Source: Micromonospora cremea (GTDB lineage: Bacteria > Actinomycetota > Actinomycetes > Mycobacteriales > Micromonosporaceae). Taken from it: a DNA stretch of 64,000 nt. Position 1 is the first letter of the stretch. Each line of letters starts with the position of its first letter. Positions 43,539 to 50,999 of this stretch are shown here, piece by piece. The notes below the pieces were generated by a model. The model was given only the letters and a program-made list of their open reading frames with translations. It made no database searches and had not been told where the DNA came from. Position numbers and translations under genes: made by a program. The stretch spans positions 1,179,501 to 1,243,500 of the forward strand of contig NZ_FSQT01000002.1 of NCBI RefSeq assembly GCF_900143515.1, read 5' to 3'.

Positions 43539-44204
43539 TCAGCCGGCGCGTCGCTGACGGGGCACCAGGGCCATCGCCCCGGCGATCCTCCCGGTCGGCT
43601 CGCCGCCGCCCGCCCGACCCGACGTGGCCTCGGCGGACGGATCCGACTGGGCCGGTCGGTCCGGCTCCGTCCCGGTGGGATGGCCCTCAACTGGATCGGC
43701 GGTGCGCTGGCCCTCGGCCGGCTCGCTCTCCGGCCAGTGACCCGGACGCAGCTCCCCGAACGGCCGTTCCTCCGGGGGCAGTTGCGCGGCGGCGGCGCGG
43801 GGCAGGGTGAACCGTTCGGCGGCGGCCGGGCCGGCCCAGACCGACTCGCGCAGCATCCAGCGCACCTCGTCGGCCGTCCAGCCCAGACCCGACCGGACGG
43901 CGATCTCCCGAACCAGCCGCCGGCCGACCCTCGTGTCGTCGTCGTAGAAGCGCATGCACCAGTGGTGCGTCCACATGCCCAGCGCACGCAGGCCCGCGTC
44001 GTCGAGCGAGCGGGCCAGCCGGCCACAGGCGGTGTCGGCGAAGGCCCGCTCGGCGTCGGCCGCCCGGTCCCGCTCGATCGCGCCGACGGCGGCCGGCGCC
44101 ACGGCCCGCATCCGGCGGTAGAAGGACTGCACCACCGCGCGGGGCAGCGGCGGGAACGCGTCCCGTGTCGATGCCGCCGCCCGACCCGCCACGCTCGCCA
44201 TCAC
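43539..44204 (-). CDS. Conserved hypothetical protein
   Basis: A 221-residue protein with a helical N-terminal ~140 residues (SFYRRMRAVAPAAVGAIERD, RALGMWTHHWCMRFYDDDTRVG, LGWTADEVRWMLRESVW) and a disordered Pro/Glu/Gly-rich tail. The start is GTG 44204 or ATG 44201, after AAGGGG. No known motif. GC3 bias is strong, so it is a real gene. It is divergent from the sigma factor gene with a 134-base gap, so a shared control region is possible. Confidence 0.65.
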   Translation of the reverse strand: MMASVAGRAAASTRDAFPPLPRAVVQSFYRRMRAVAPAAVGAIERDRAADAERAFADTACGRLARSLDDAGLRALGMWTHHWCMRFYDDDTRVGRRLVREIAVRSGLGWTADEVRWMLRESVWAGPAAAERFTLPRAAAAQLPPEERPFGELRPGHWPESEPAEGQRTADPVEGHPTGTEPDRPAQSDPSAEATSGRAGGGEPTGRIAGAMALVPRQRRAG

Positions 44205-44338
44205 CGCACCCCTTCTTGAGTTGGTGGCCGGACGTTACCCCCCACGACCGACACTTCCGGGCGGAAAAGCCGCTCGGATCATGGATAGCGAGGATGACCT
44301 GGGGCGTCTGTACGGGTGACAACGAAACGGGGTGGTGA

Positions 44339-44848
44339 GTGGACGAGGACGAGCGCGCCCGGTTGGCCGAGTTCGTCGCCAGCCGGACTCCGGCGTTGAT
44401 GCGGGTCGCGTACCTGCTGACCGGGGATCGCAACGCCGCCGAGGATCTGTTCCAGTCGGCGTTGGCACGGACCATCCCGAAGTGGGGGTCCATCCGGCAC
44501 GCCGACCCCGAGGGGTACCTGCGCGTGGTGATGTACCGCGAGCAGATCAGCTGGTGGCGGCGACTACGGCGGTGGCGGGAGACGCCGCTCAACCCGGCGG
44601 ACGAGCCGGTGGGCGCCGATCCGAGCGGCGGGTCGGACGTGCGGTTGGCGATGCGCGCCGCACTGCGCCACCTGCCACCGGCGCAGCGGACGGTGGTGGT
44701 CCTGCGCTACTACGAGGACCTGCCCGAAGCGCGGGTCGCCGAGCTGCTCGGCTGCTCGGTGGGCACGGTGCGCAGCCGTACCCACCGGGCCGTCAGCCGG
44801 CTGCGCGAGTTGCTGCCGGAGGTCGAATTGCTGGAGGTACGGCGATGA
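44339..44848 (+). CDS. SigE-family (TIGR02983-type) ECF RNA polymerase sigma factor
   Basis: A 169-residue ECF sigma factor. Region 2 is FVASRTPALMRVAYLLTGDRNAAEDLFQSAL with the promoter-melting segment after it (DPEGYLRVVMYREQISWWRR); region 4 is LRHLPPAQRTVVVLRYYEDL followed by helix-turn-helix LLGCSVGTVRSRTHRAVSRL. The GTG start has GGGGTGG upstream. Its stop overlaps the next gene as ATGA, so it is translated together with that membrane protein, the usual ECF/anti-sigma pairing. Regulon unknown. Confidence 0.9.
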   Translation: MDEDERARLAEFVASRTPALMRVAYLLTGDRNAAEDLFQSALARTIPKWGSIRHADPEGYLRVVMYREQISWWRRLRRWRETPLNPADEPVGADPSGGSDVRLAMRAALRHLPPAQRTVVVLRYYEDLPEARVAELLGCSVGTVRSRTHRAVSRLRELLPEVELLEVRR

Positions 44849-45294
44849 CCGATCCCTTCGAGCACCTCATCCGCTCCACCCTCACCGACCTGGCCGAGGA
44901 GGCACCGATCGTGCATGACCAGTTGAGCCGAGCGGAACGGCGGGTGCGCAACCGACGCCGGGCCACGGTGACCATGGGGGCGGTGGGCACCCTCGCGGCC
45001 GTCCTGATCGCCGCCCCGTTCGCTCTCGCCGGGACCGGGTCGGACCAACCCCGGCCGGCCGCGCCCAGCCCGGCGAGCCCTTCGGTCGGGCCCAGCCTGC
45101 CCGCGCCCACCCCCTCCGGGCCGGTCGTCGTACCCAGCCCGCCCGGCGTGCCGAGCCCGGCGAGTCCGACGATCGTGCCGACTCCGCTCGGCCCGCCCGG
45201 CGTGCCCGGCCCACCCGGCGTACCGACGCCGGCGCGACCGACGGTCGAGCCGAGCCCGCTCGGCCCGCTCGGCGTGCCGAGCCGGGCGAGCTGA
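44845..45294 (+). CDS. Sigma-factor-coupled single-span protein with Pro-rich repeat tail
   Basis: 149 residues. The cytosolic N-terminus (FEHLIRSTLTDLAEEAPIVHDQL) is followed by a single span (VTMGAVGTLAAVLIAAPFAL) and an extracytoplasmic tail made only of Pro/Ser/Val/Thr/Gly repeats (units like PSPLGPPGVP and PGVPTPARPTV). It fits the position of an anti-sigma factor but lacks a zinc HxxxCxxC motif, and the tail ends without a globular sensor domain, which relatives usually have. The gene may be shortened. The stop lies in TGATCA, next to a strong terminator. Confidence 0.7.
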   Translation: MTDPFEHLIRSTLTDLAEEAPIVHDQLSRAERRVRNRRRATVTMGAVGTLAAVLIAAPFALAGTGSDQPRPAAPSPASPSVGPSLPAPTPSGPVVVPSPPGVPSPASPTIVPTPLGPPGVPGPPGVPTPARPTVEPSPLGPLGVPSRAS

Positions 45295-45300
45295 TCAGAT

Positions 45301-45339
45301 CCGGTCAGATCGGGCGGCTTCTCCGCCCGATCTGACCGG
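45301..45339 (+). terminator. Strong terminator after the sigma operon
   Basis: Perfect 17-base arms 45301-45317 and 45323-45339 with a five-base loop (CTTCT), six bases after the stop. The tightest hairpin in the window. Confidence 0.85.
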
Positions 45340-45576
45340 CCGGCCGCCGTCGGCTCGGGACGTGGCGGATCTGCACCGACGACGTCGGCAGCACGATCCG
45401 CTCGATCGACCCATCGCTCTCCAGCTCCTTGGAGCCGCTGGGCGAGGCCTTCGGTCCGAGATCCCGGTCACCATCGCGCGGTATTCCCCGGACCGGCGGG
45501 CTCCCGCACCCCGGCGAGCCGGAGCAGTAGCCAAGCCTGGTTTGCCGGGGCCGGTACGACCGCCCACTCTTGGGCC
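45340..45576. other. Non-coding spacer with a possible minus-strand relic
   Basis: About 240 bases. The stretch near 45345-45430 is GC3-biased on the minus strand and reads LESDGSIERIVLPTSSVQIR before running into the terminator. It has no start or homology I can name; a relic is possible. Confidence 0.3.
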
Positions 45577-45672
45577 ATGACCGATCACGGACACCGGCCC
45601 GCCTCCGGCCTGATCCTCGACCCGCCTGTCGTGCCGGCGGTCGGCGAGCAGGTGCGGGAGGGTCAGCGATGA
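45577..45672 (+). CDS. 31-codon leader ORF coupled to the FAD-linked oxidase
   Basis: ATG 45577 to TGA 45672, encoding MTDHGHRPASGLILDPPVVP and eleven more residues. Its stop overlaps the oxidase start (ATGA), and the oxidase ribosome-binding site GGGAGGG lies inside it. Codons are GC3-biased. It may be a translational-coupling leader or a small protein in its own right. No homologue recognised. Confidence 0.45.
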   Translation: MTDHGHRPASGLILDPPVVPAVGEQVREGQR

Positions 45673-47039
45673 GCCGCGCCCTGGCCCGGGTGCCCGACTC
45701 GCTCACCGGTCAGATCGTCACACCCGGCGACCGCAGGTACGCGCAGCTGCGCTCGACGTACACCACGACGGCGTCGCCGGCCGGCGTCCTGCTGCCGAAG
45801 AACACCGCGCAGGTGGTCGCCGCGATCCGCTACGCGCGCGAGCAACGGCTGCCGATCGCCGTCCGCAGCGGCGGACACGGTCTCTCCGGCGCCTCCTCCA
45901 ACAACGGTGGCCTGGTCATCGACCTGTCCATGCTCAACCGGGTGCAGGTTCTCCACGAACGGTCCGGGCTGTTCCGGGTCGAGGCCGGCGCGCGCTGGGC
46001 GAACGTCGCGAAGGCGCTGGCGCCGTACGGCCTGGTGATCAGTTCGGGTGACCACGGCAACGTCGGCGTCGGCGGCCTGGCCACCGGCGGTGGCGTCGGC
46101 TGGCTGGTCCGCTCCTCCGGCCTCACCATCGACCGCGTCCGTGCCGTGGAGGTGGTGCTCGCGGACGGGACGCTGGTGCGCGCGGACGCGGAGCACGAGC
46201 CGGAGCTGTTCTGGCTGGTCCGGGGCGCCGGCGCGGGGGCGGGGATCGTGGTGGCGTTCGAGATCGAGGCCACTGAGCAGCGCAGCGTCGGGGTGGCGCA
46301 GCTCGTCATCGAGGCGCACCCGGACGGCCGCACCGTTCGGGACTGGGCGGGCTACCTGGCCCAGGCCCCCCGAGAGCTGTCCGCGGCCGCCGTGCTGTTC
46401 TCGGAGGGACGGTCGGCCCTCATGTCCATCACCGCCGTGGTGGCCGCCGAGAGCCTGCGCCGGGCCCGGCCCCTGGTCGAGCCGCTGCTGGCCATCGGGA
46501 AGGTGCTCGAACACCGGACCGACCTGCTGCCCTACCCGACCCTGGTGCCGACCGCACACCTGCACCCGAACGTCGGGCAGCAGCGGGGCACGACCACCAA
46601 CGGTTTGTTCACCGAGCTGGGCGACGCCGCCGCGCGGGCGGTGACGCGGGCGGTCACCGGACCGGGGCGGGCAGTCATCCAGCTCCGCTCGCTGGGCGGG
46701 GCGGTCAACGACGTCGCCCCCGAAGCGACCGCCTACCCGCACCGGCACCAGAACACCCTGGTCATCGCCTCGACGTTCCCTCCGCAGAGCGGCGCGGCGT
46801 TGGACGCCGCCTGGCGGAGCGCCGCCGGCCGGGCCGACGGGTCCTACGTCAACTTCGAGAGCCGGCCGGACCCGGCGGCGTTCGCCCGGATCTACCCGGG
46901 TGAGACCGGTGCCCGGGTACGGCGGCTGTGGCGGCGGTACGACCCGGACGGCGTGTTCCGGCCGGCCCTGCTCACCGGCCAGCCGACCCGATCCGGCCAG
47001 TCGACCCGATCCGGCCAGCCTCATCGGCGCCGCCGCTGA
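45669..47039 (+). CDS. FAD-linked oxidase (berberine-bridge/PCMH family)
   Basis: A 456-residue flavoprotein. The PCMH FAD domain shows VVAAIRYAREQRLPIAVRSGGHGLSGAS, with the His of SGGHG that usually carries the covalent FAD link, then GLATGGGVGWLVRSSGLTID and VVLADGTLVRADA. The C-terminal part keeps FARIYPGETGARVRRLWRRYDPDGVF, the berberine-bridge-enzyme ending. A second covalent Cys site is not seen. It oxidises an alcohol, sugar or aromatic substrate, not determined. The last ~20 residues come from a short DNA tandem repeat (GATCCGGCCAGYCGACCC). The start, ATG 45669, is coupled to the leader ORF. Confidence 0.85.
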   Translation: MSRALARVPDSLTGQIVTPGDRRYAQLRSTYTTTASPAGVLLPKNTAQVVAAIRYAREQRLPIAVRSGGHGLSGASSNNGGLVIDLSMLNRVQVLHERSGLFRVEAGARWANVAKALAPYGLVISSGDHGNVGVGGLATGGGVGWLVRSSGLTIDRVRAVEVVLADGTLVRADAEHEPELFWLVRGAGAGAGIVVAFEIEATEQRSVGVAQLVIEAHPDGRTVRDWAGYLAQAPRELSAAAVLFSEGRSALMSITAVVAAESLRRARPLVEPLLAIGKVLEHRTDLLPYPTLVPTAHLHPNVGQQRGTTTNGLFTELGDAAARAVTRAVTGPGRAVIQLRSLGGAVNDVAPEATAYPHRHQNTLVIASTFPPQSGAALDAAWRSAAGRADGSYVNFESRPDPAAFARIYPGETGARVRRLWRRYDPDGVFRPALLTGQPTRSGQSTRSGQPHRRRR

Positions 47040-47108
47040 GCCGCCAGCGCACGGCCACGTCCGATTCCCGCCAGCCGACAGCCCGCGGAGCGGAGCATCA
47101 TCGGTGAC

Positions 47109-48590
47109 GTGGAGATGGACTTCGAGCGGTGCTACCGGGCCGTGGACAGCCGTGACCAGCGGTTCGACGGCTGGTTCTACACCGGCGTGACGTCGACCGG
47201 GATCTACTGCCGGCCGTCCTGCCCCGCGACCACGCCCAAGCGACAGAACGTCCGGTTCTTCCCGTCCGCCGCCGCGGCGCAGGGCGCCGGGCTGCGCGCC
47301 TGCCGCCGCTGCCGGCCGGACGCCGCACCGGGCTCGCCCCAGTGGGACGTCCGCGCCGACGTCGTCGGCCGGGCGATGCGACTGATCGCAGACGGGGTGG
47401 TCGACCGGGACGGCATCCCCGGGCTGGCCGCCCGGCTCGGCTACACCGAGCGGCACCTGCACCGGATGCTGCGCGCCGAGATGGGTGCCGGTCCGCTCGC
47501 GCTGGCCCGGGCCCAACGGGCGCAGACCGCCCGGGTCCTGATCGAGACGACCGGCCTCGGGATGGCCGAGATCGCGTTCGCCGCCGGCTTCGGCAGCGTG
47601 CGGCAGTTCAACGACACGGTCCGCGAGGTGTACGCGATCGCCCCGTCCGAGCTGCGGGCGGCCCGCGGCCGGCACCAGGCGCCGGTCGGGGCGGGAACGA
47701 TCACGCTCCGGCTGGCGTACCGTCCGCCGCTGCACGCCCGGGCGCTGCTGGACTTCCTCTCGGTGCGGGCGCTGCCCGGGGTGGAGGAGGTCCGCGACGG
47801 GACGTACCGCCGTGGGTTGCGGTTGCCGCACGGCGCCGGCGAGGTGGCGCTGACACCGGCGGACGGGCACGTGGCGGCGACCCTGCGCCTGGCCGACCTG
47901 CGCGACCTGGCGCCGGCGGTGGCCCGTTGCCGCCGGCTGCTCGACCTGGACGCGGACCCGGTCGCCATCGACGCCACACTCGCCGCCGACCCGGCGCTCG
48001 CCCCGGCGGTCGCCGCCGAACCCGGCATCCGGGTACCCCGCGCGGTGGACGGCTTCGAGCTGGCGGTCCGCGCCATCGTCGGCCAGCAGGTCTCGGTCAC
48101 CTCCGCCCGCACCACCCTCACCCGCCTGCTGGCCGCCCGCGACCGCGTCGATCATGAGGTTGGCGGGTCGGACGGAGATCGAACCCCCGGTCAACCTCAT
48201 GATCAACGCGGTCTCCGCGGGTTTCCCAGTGCGGAGGAGGTGCTGGGGGTGCCGGATGAGGGGTTCGGGATGCCGGTCGGGCGGCGGGAGACGGTGCGCG
48301 CCCTGGCGCGGGCGGTGGCCGACGGGGAGCTGGACTTGGCGTCGGGCGGTGACCGCGAGGAGACCGTCCAGCGGCTGCTGGCGCTGCCCGGCATCGGCCC
48401 GTGGACCGCCGGCTACCTGGCCATGCGCGCCTTCGGCGACCCGGACGTCCTGCTCCCCACCGACCTGGCGGTCCGACGCGGCGCGGCCGCGCTCGGCCTG
48501 CCGGACACCGCGAAGACCCTCGACGCGTACGCCGAACGTTGGCGCCCCTGGCGGTCCTACGCCACGATCAGACTCTGGAGAGCGGCATGA
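47109..48590 (+). CDS. Ada regulator/AlkA DNA-3-methyladenine glycosylase fusion
   Basis: A 493-residue fusion. Residues 1-75: Ada metal-binding domain, where TGIYCRPSCPA holds the Cys that takes methyl from phosphotriesters, with CRRCRPDA completing the zinc site. Residues 80-190: AraC-type DNA-binding domain (IPGLAARLGYTERHLHRML). Residues 195-493: AlkA-type glycosylase with VRAIVGQQVSVTSARTTL, the helix-hairpin-helix LPGIGPWTAGYLAMRA and the catalytic Asp in LPTDLAVRRG. Between these, residues about 345-368 are encoded by a 67-bp inverted repeat of the TGATCA family. Its stop overlaps ogt. It senses and repairs alkylation damage and should activate its own operon. Confidence 0.9.
   Translation: MEMDFERCYRAVDSRDQRFDGWFYTGVTSTGIYCRPSCPATTPKRQNVRFFPSAAAAQGAGLRACRRCRPDAAPGSPQWDVRADVVGRAMRLIADGVVDRDGIPGLAARLGYTERHLHRMLRAEMGAGPLALARAQRAQTARVLIETTGLGMAEIAFAAGFGSVRQFNDTVREVYAIAPSELRAARGRHQAPVGAGTITLRLAYRPPLHARALLDFLSVRALPGVEEVRDGTYRRGLRLPHGAGEVALTPADGHVAATLRLADLRDLAPAVARCRRLLDLDADPVAIDATLAADPALAPAVAAEPGIRVPRAVDGFELAVRAIVGQQVSVTSARTTLTRLLAARDRVDHEVGGSDGDRTPGQPHDQRGLRGFPSAEEVLGVPDEGFGMPVGRRETVRALARAVADGELDLASGGDREETVQRLLALPGIGPWTAGYLAMRAFGDPDVLLPTDLAVRRGAAALGLPDTAKTLDAYAERWRPWRSYATIRLWRAA
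48144..48210. repeat. TGATCA-family inverted repeat inside the ada-alkA coding region
   Basis: Arms 48144-48162 and 48192-48210 (CGCGTCGATCATGAGGTTG against CGCGTTGATCATGAGGTTG when reversed) pair at 18 of 19 positions around a 29-base loop. It lies wholly inside the AlkA domain, keeps the frame, and encodes RVDHEVGGSDGDRTPGQPHD plus a few residues. Confidence 0.8.
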
Positions 48591-49096
48591 GCATCGACAG
48601 CACCGTGCTGAACACACCGACCGGCCCGCTGAGCATCCTCGCCGGTCCGGACGGTGAGGTCCGGGCGGCCGGCTTCACCCCGGACCCGGCGGCGCTGCTG
48701 CCCCTGGTCCACCCCACCCTGCGGGCGGCACTGCGACCGCGCGCCGACCTCGGCCCGGTCAGCGTGGCCGTCCGGTCCTACCTGGACGGTGACCTCACCG
48801 CCATCGACGCGGTGCCGGTGCGGCAGAGCACCGGTGGCGAGTTCATGGCGCACGCCTGGCAGGTGCTGCGCGAGGTCCCGCCGGGCAGCCCGGTCACCTA
48901 CACCGGGTACGCCGCGCTGGCCGGCCGGCCGCCGGCGGTGCGGGCCGCTGCGGCCGCCTGCGCCCGTAACGCGGTGGCGCTGTTCGTGCCCTGCCACCGG
49001 GTGCTGCGTACCGACGGCACGCTCGGTGGCTACCGCTGGGGGCTGGACGTGAAGAAGTGGCTTCTCGGTCATGAGCGGCGGTTGACAACAACCTGA
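48587..49096 (+). CDS. ogt: Methylated-DNA--[protein]-cysteine S-methyltransferase
   Basis: A 169-residue O6-alkylguanine-DNA alkyltransferase. The acceptor Cys is in FVPCHRVLRTDGTLGGYRWG; the recognition helix region AALAGRPPAVRAAAAACARN replaces the usual RPxAxRAV pattern closely. It removes alkyl groups from O6-guanine in a single-use reaction. The ATG overlaps the ada-alkA stop (ATGA), so the pair is one alkylation-response operon: sensor and base glycosylase, then direct reversal. Confidence 0.93.
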   Translation: MSIDSTVLNTPTGPLSILAGPDGEVRAAGFTPDPAALLPLVHPTLRAALRPRADLGPVSVAVRSYLDGDLTAIDAVPVRQSTGGEFMAHAWQVLREVPPGSPVTYTGYAALAGRPPAVRAAAAACARNAVALFVPCHRVLRTDGTLGGYRWGLDVKKWLLGHERRLTTT

Positions 49097-49121
49097 CACA
49101 AGCATCGACACCCGTTGACGC

Positions 49122-49127
49122 TACCGT
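49122..49127 (+). promoter_or_regulatory. Leaderless -10 hexamer (TACCGT) of the ABC exporter operon
   Basis: TACCGT, six bases before GTG 49134. The region also holds TTGACA (49082-49087) and TTGACG (49115-49120), neither at proper -35 spacing. Confidence 0.5.
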
Positions 49128-49133
49128 CGGGTA

Positions 49134-50999
49134 GTGCCTGCGGAGAGCGACGGCGACCCGGCCGCCCGGGTCGCCGCGGGCCCCCACCCCGTGCACAACC
49201 TCTGGCGGCTGCGCCGCTACCTGCGCCCGTACGCCACCGAGTTCGCCTGGCTGCTGGTCGCCGGGCTCGCCGGCACCGCGGCCGGGATCGCCGTACCGCT
49301 GGTGGTGCGGCGGGTGGTGGACGGGCCGGTGGCCCGGCACGATCCCGCCGGCCTGCTCCAGCTCGGTGGTTTGGCGCTGCTGCTCGGCGTGGTCGAGGCG
49401 GTGCTCATCTTCATCCGCCGTTGGGTGCAGTCCTCCTCGGCGGTGGGCATGGAGGCGGCGCTGCGCGCCGACGTCTACGCGCACCTGCAAGGGTTGCCGA
49501 CCAGCTTTCACGACCGTTGGCAGTCCGGCCAGTTGCTCTCCCGGATCACCAGCGACCTCTCGGTGATCCGGCGGTTCCTCTCCTTCGGCGTCTTCTTCCT
49601 GGTGCTCAACCTGACCACCTACCTGGTGGTGGTGCTGCTGCTGATCCACCTGCACGCGGCGCTCGGGCTGCTGGTCGCGGCCAGCGCGGTGCCACTGTTG
49701 CTGATCAGCCGCCGGTTCGGCCGGCACTACCACGCCGCGTCCCGCCGGATGCAGGATCAGCAGGGCGACGTGGCGACCCTGGTCGAGGAGACCGCGCAGG
49801 GCCTGCGCACCATGAAGGCGTACGGCCGGGGGGTCGAGTTGGCCGCCCGCTTCGCCGGCGGCGCCCGGACGCTGCACGACACCGGCGTGGGCAAGGGTCG
49901 GCTGCTGGCCAACACCGCGGCGCTGCTCGACCTGGTGCCCAACCTGACCCTCGGCGTGGTGCTGGTGGCCGGGGCGGCCGCCGCCGCGCGGGGGGCGCTC
50001 ACCATCGGCGAGCTGGTCGCGTTCGTCAGCCTCCAACTGATGCTCATCTGGCCGGTGCAGTCACTGGGTTGGATCATCGCCAACGGCCAAGAGGCGGCCA
50101 CCGCCGCCGACCGGATCCAGGAGGTGCTGGACACCCCGCCGCAGATCGTGGATTCTCCCGGCGCGCTCGCCCTGCCCCGCGACGCGGTCCACGGTCGACT
50201 CCGTTTCGAACGGGTCGCGTTCCGTTACCCGGGCACGGCCACGCCGGTGCTGCGCGAGATCGACCTGACCATCGAGCCGGGCGAGACGCTGGCGCTGGTC
50301 GGTGCCACCGGCTGCGGCAAGAGCACGCTGCTCTCCCTGGTGCCCCGGCTGCACGAGGTGACCGGCGGCCGGATCACCCTGGACGGGCACGACCTGCGCG
50401 AGCTGCGGCTCGACTCACTGCGCCGACTGGTCGGGGTGGCGTTCGAGGAGCCCACGCTCTTCTCCATGTCGGTCCGGGAAAACCTCACCCTGGGGCGCCC
50501 GGACGCCGGCGACGACGAGGTTCGCGCCGCCCTGACGCTGGCCCAGGCCGACTTCGCGTACGACCTGCCGTGGGGGTTGGCCACCCGGGTGGGTGAGCAG
50601 GGGTTGTCCCTCTCCGGTGGCCAGCGGCAGCGGCTGGCGCTGGCCCGGGCGGTGCTCGGTCGCCCGGCACTGCTGGTGCTGGACGACCCGCTGTCCGCCC
50701 TCGACGTGCACACCGAGGCGCTGGTCGAGGCGGCGCTGCGGCGGGTGCTGCGGAACAGCACCGCGCTGCTGGTGGTGCACCGGCCGTCGACGATCGCGCT
50801 GGCCGACCGGGTCGCCCTGCTCGACGGCGGGCGGATCACCGCGATCGGCCGGCACTCCGAGTTGCTGGCGACCGTACCGGCCTACCGGGCCCTGCTGGCC
50901 GCCGAGCCGCCAGCCGGGCAGCCACCGCCGCCCGCGGCTACCGGGCCGGCGACGCCTGCGACGCCCACTGTGGATGGACGGGGGCTGGTGCGTTCGTGA
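49134..50999 (+). CDS. ABC exporter half-transporter A (degenerate ATP site partner)
   Basis: A 621-residue ABC-B-type half-transporter with an N-terminal six-span membrane domain (about 25-330) and a nucleotide-binding domain. Walker A GATGCGKSTLL near 392, signature LSLSGGQRQRLALARAV near 490, Walker B LLVLDDPLSALD near 515. The catalytic Glu after Walker B is replaced by Asp (LDDP), so this half supplies the weak ATP site of a heterodimer. Its stop overlaps the next gene (GTGA). Substrate unknown; drugs, lipids or peptides are typical. Confidence 0.9.
   Translation: MPAESDGDPAARVAAGPHPVHNLWRLRRYLRPYATEFAWLLVAGLAGTAAGIAVPLVVRRVVDGPVARHDPAGLLQLGGLALLLGVVEAVLIFIRRWVQSSSAVGMEAALRADVYAHLQGLPTSFHDRWQSGQLLSRITSDLSVIRRFLSFGVFFLVLNLTTYLVVVLLLIHLHAALGLLVAASAVPLLLISRRFGRHYHAASRRMQDQQGDVATLVEETAQGLRTMKAYGRGVELAARFAGGARTLHDTGVGKGRLLANTAALLDLVPNLTLGVVLVAGAAAAARGALTIGELVAFVSLQLMLIWPVQSLGWIIANGQEAATAADRIQEVLDTPPQIVDSPGALALPRDAVHGRLRFERVAFRYPGTATPVLREIDLTIEPGETLALVGATGCGKSTLLSLVPRLHEVTGGRITLDGHDLRELRLDSLRRLVGVAFEEPTLFSMSVRENLTLGRPDAGDDEVRAALTLAQADFAYDLPWGLATRVGEQGLSLSGGQRQRLALARAVLGRPALLVLDDPLSALDVHTEALVEAALRRVLRNSTALLVVHRPSTIALADRVALLDGGRITAIGRHSELLATVPAYRALLAAEPPAGQPPPPAATGPATPATPTVDGRGLVRS

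Noticed and set aside
45305..45706. Minus-strand frame reading LESDGSIERIVLPTSSVQIR
   Set aside because: Looks coding for a short stretch only, runs through the sigma-operon terminator and has no start or recognised domain. Kept only as a possible relic in the spacer note.
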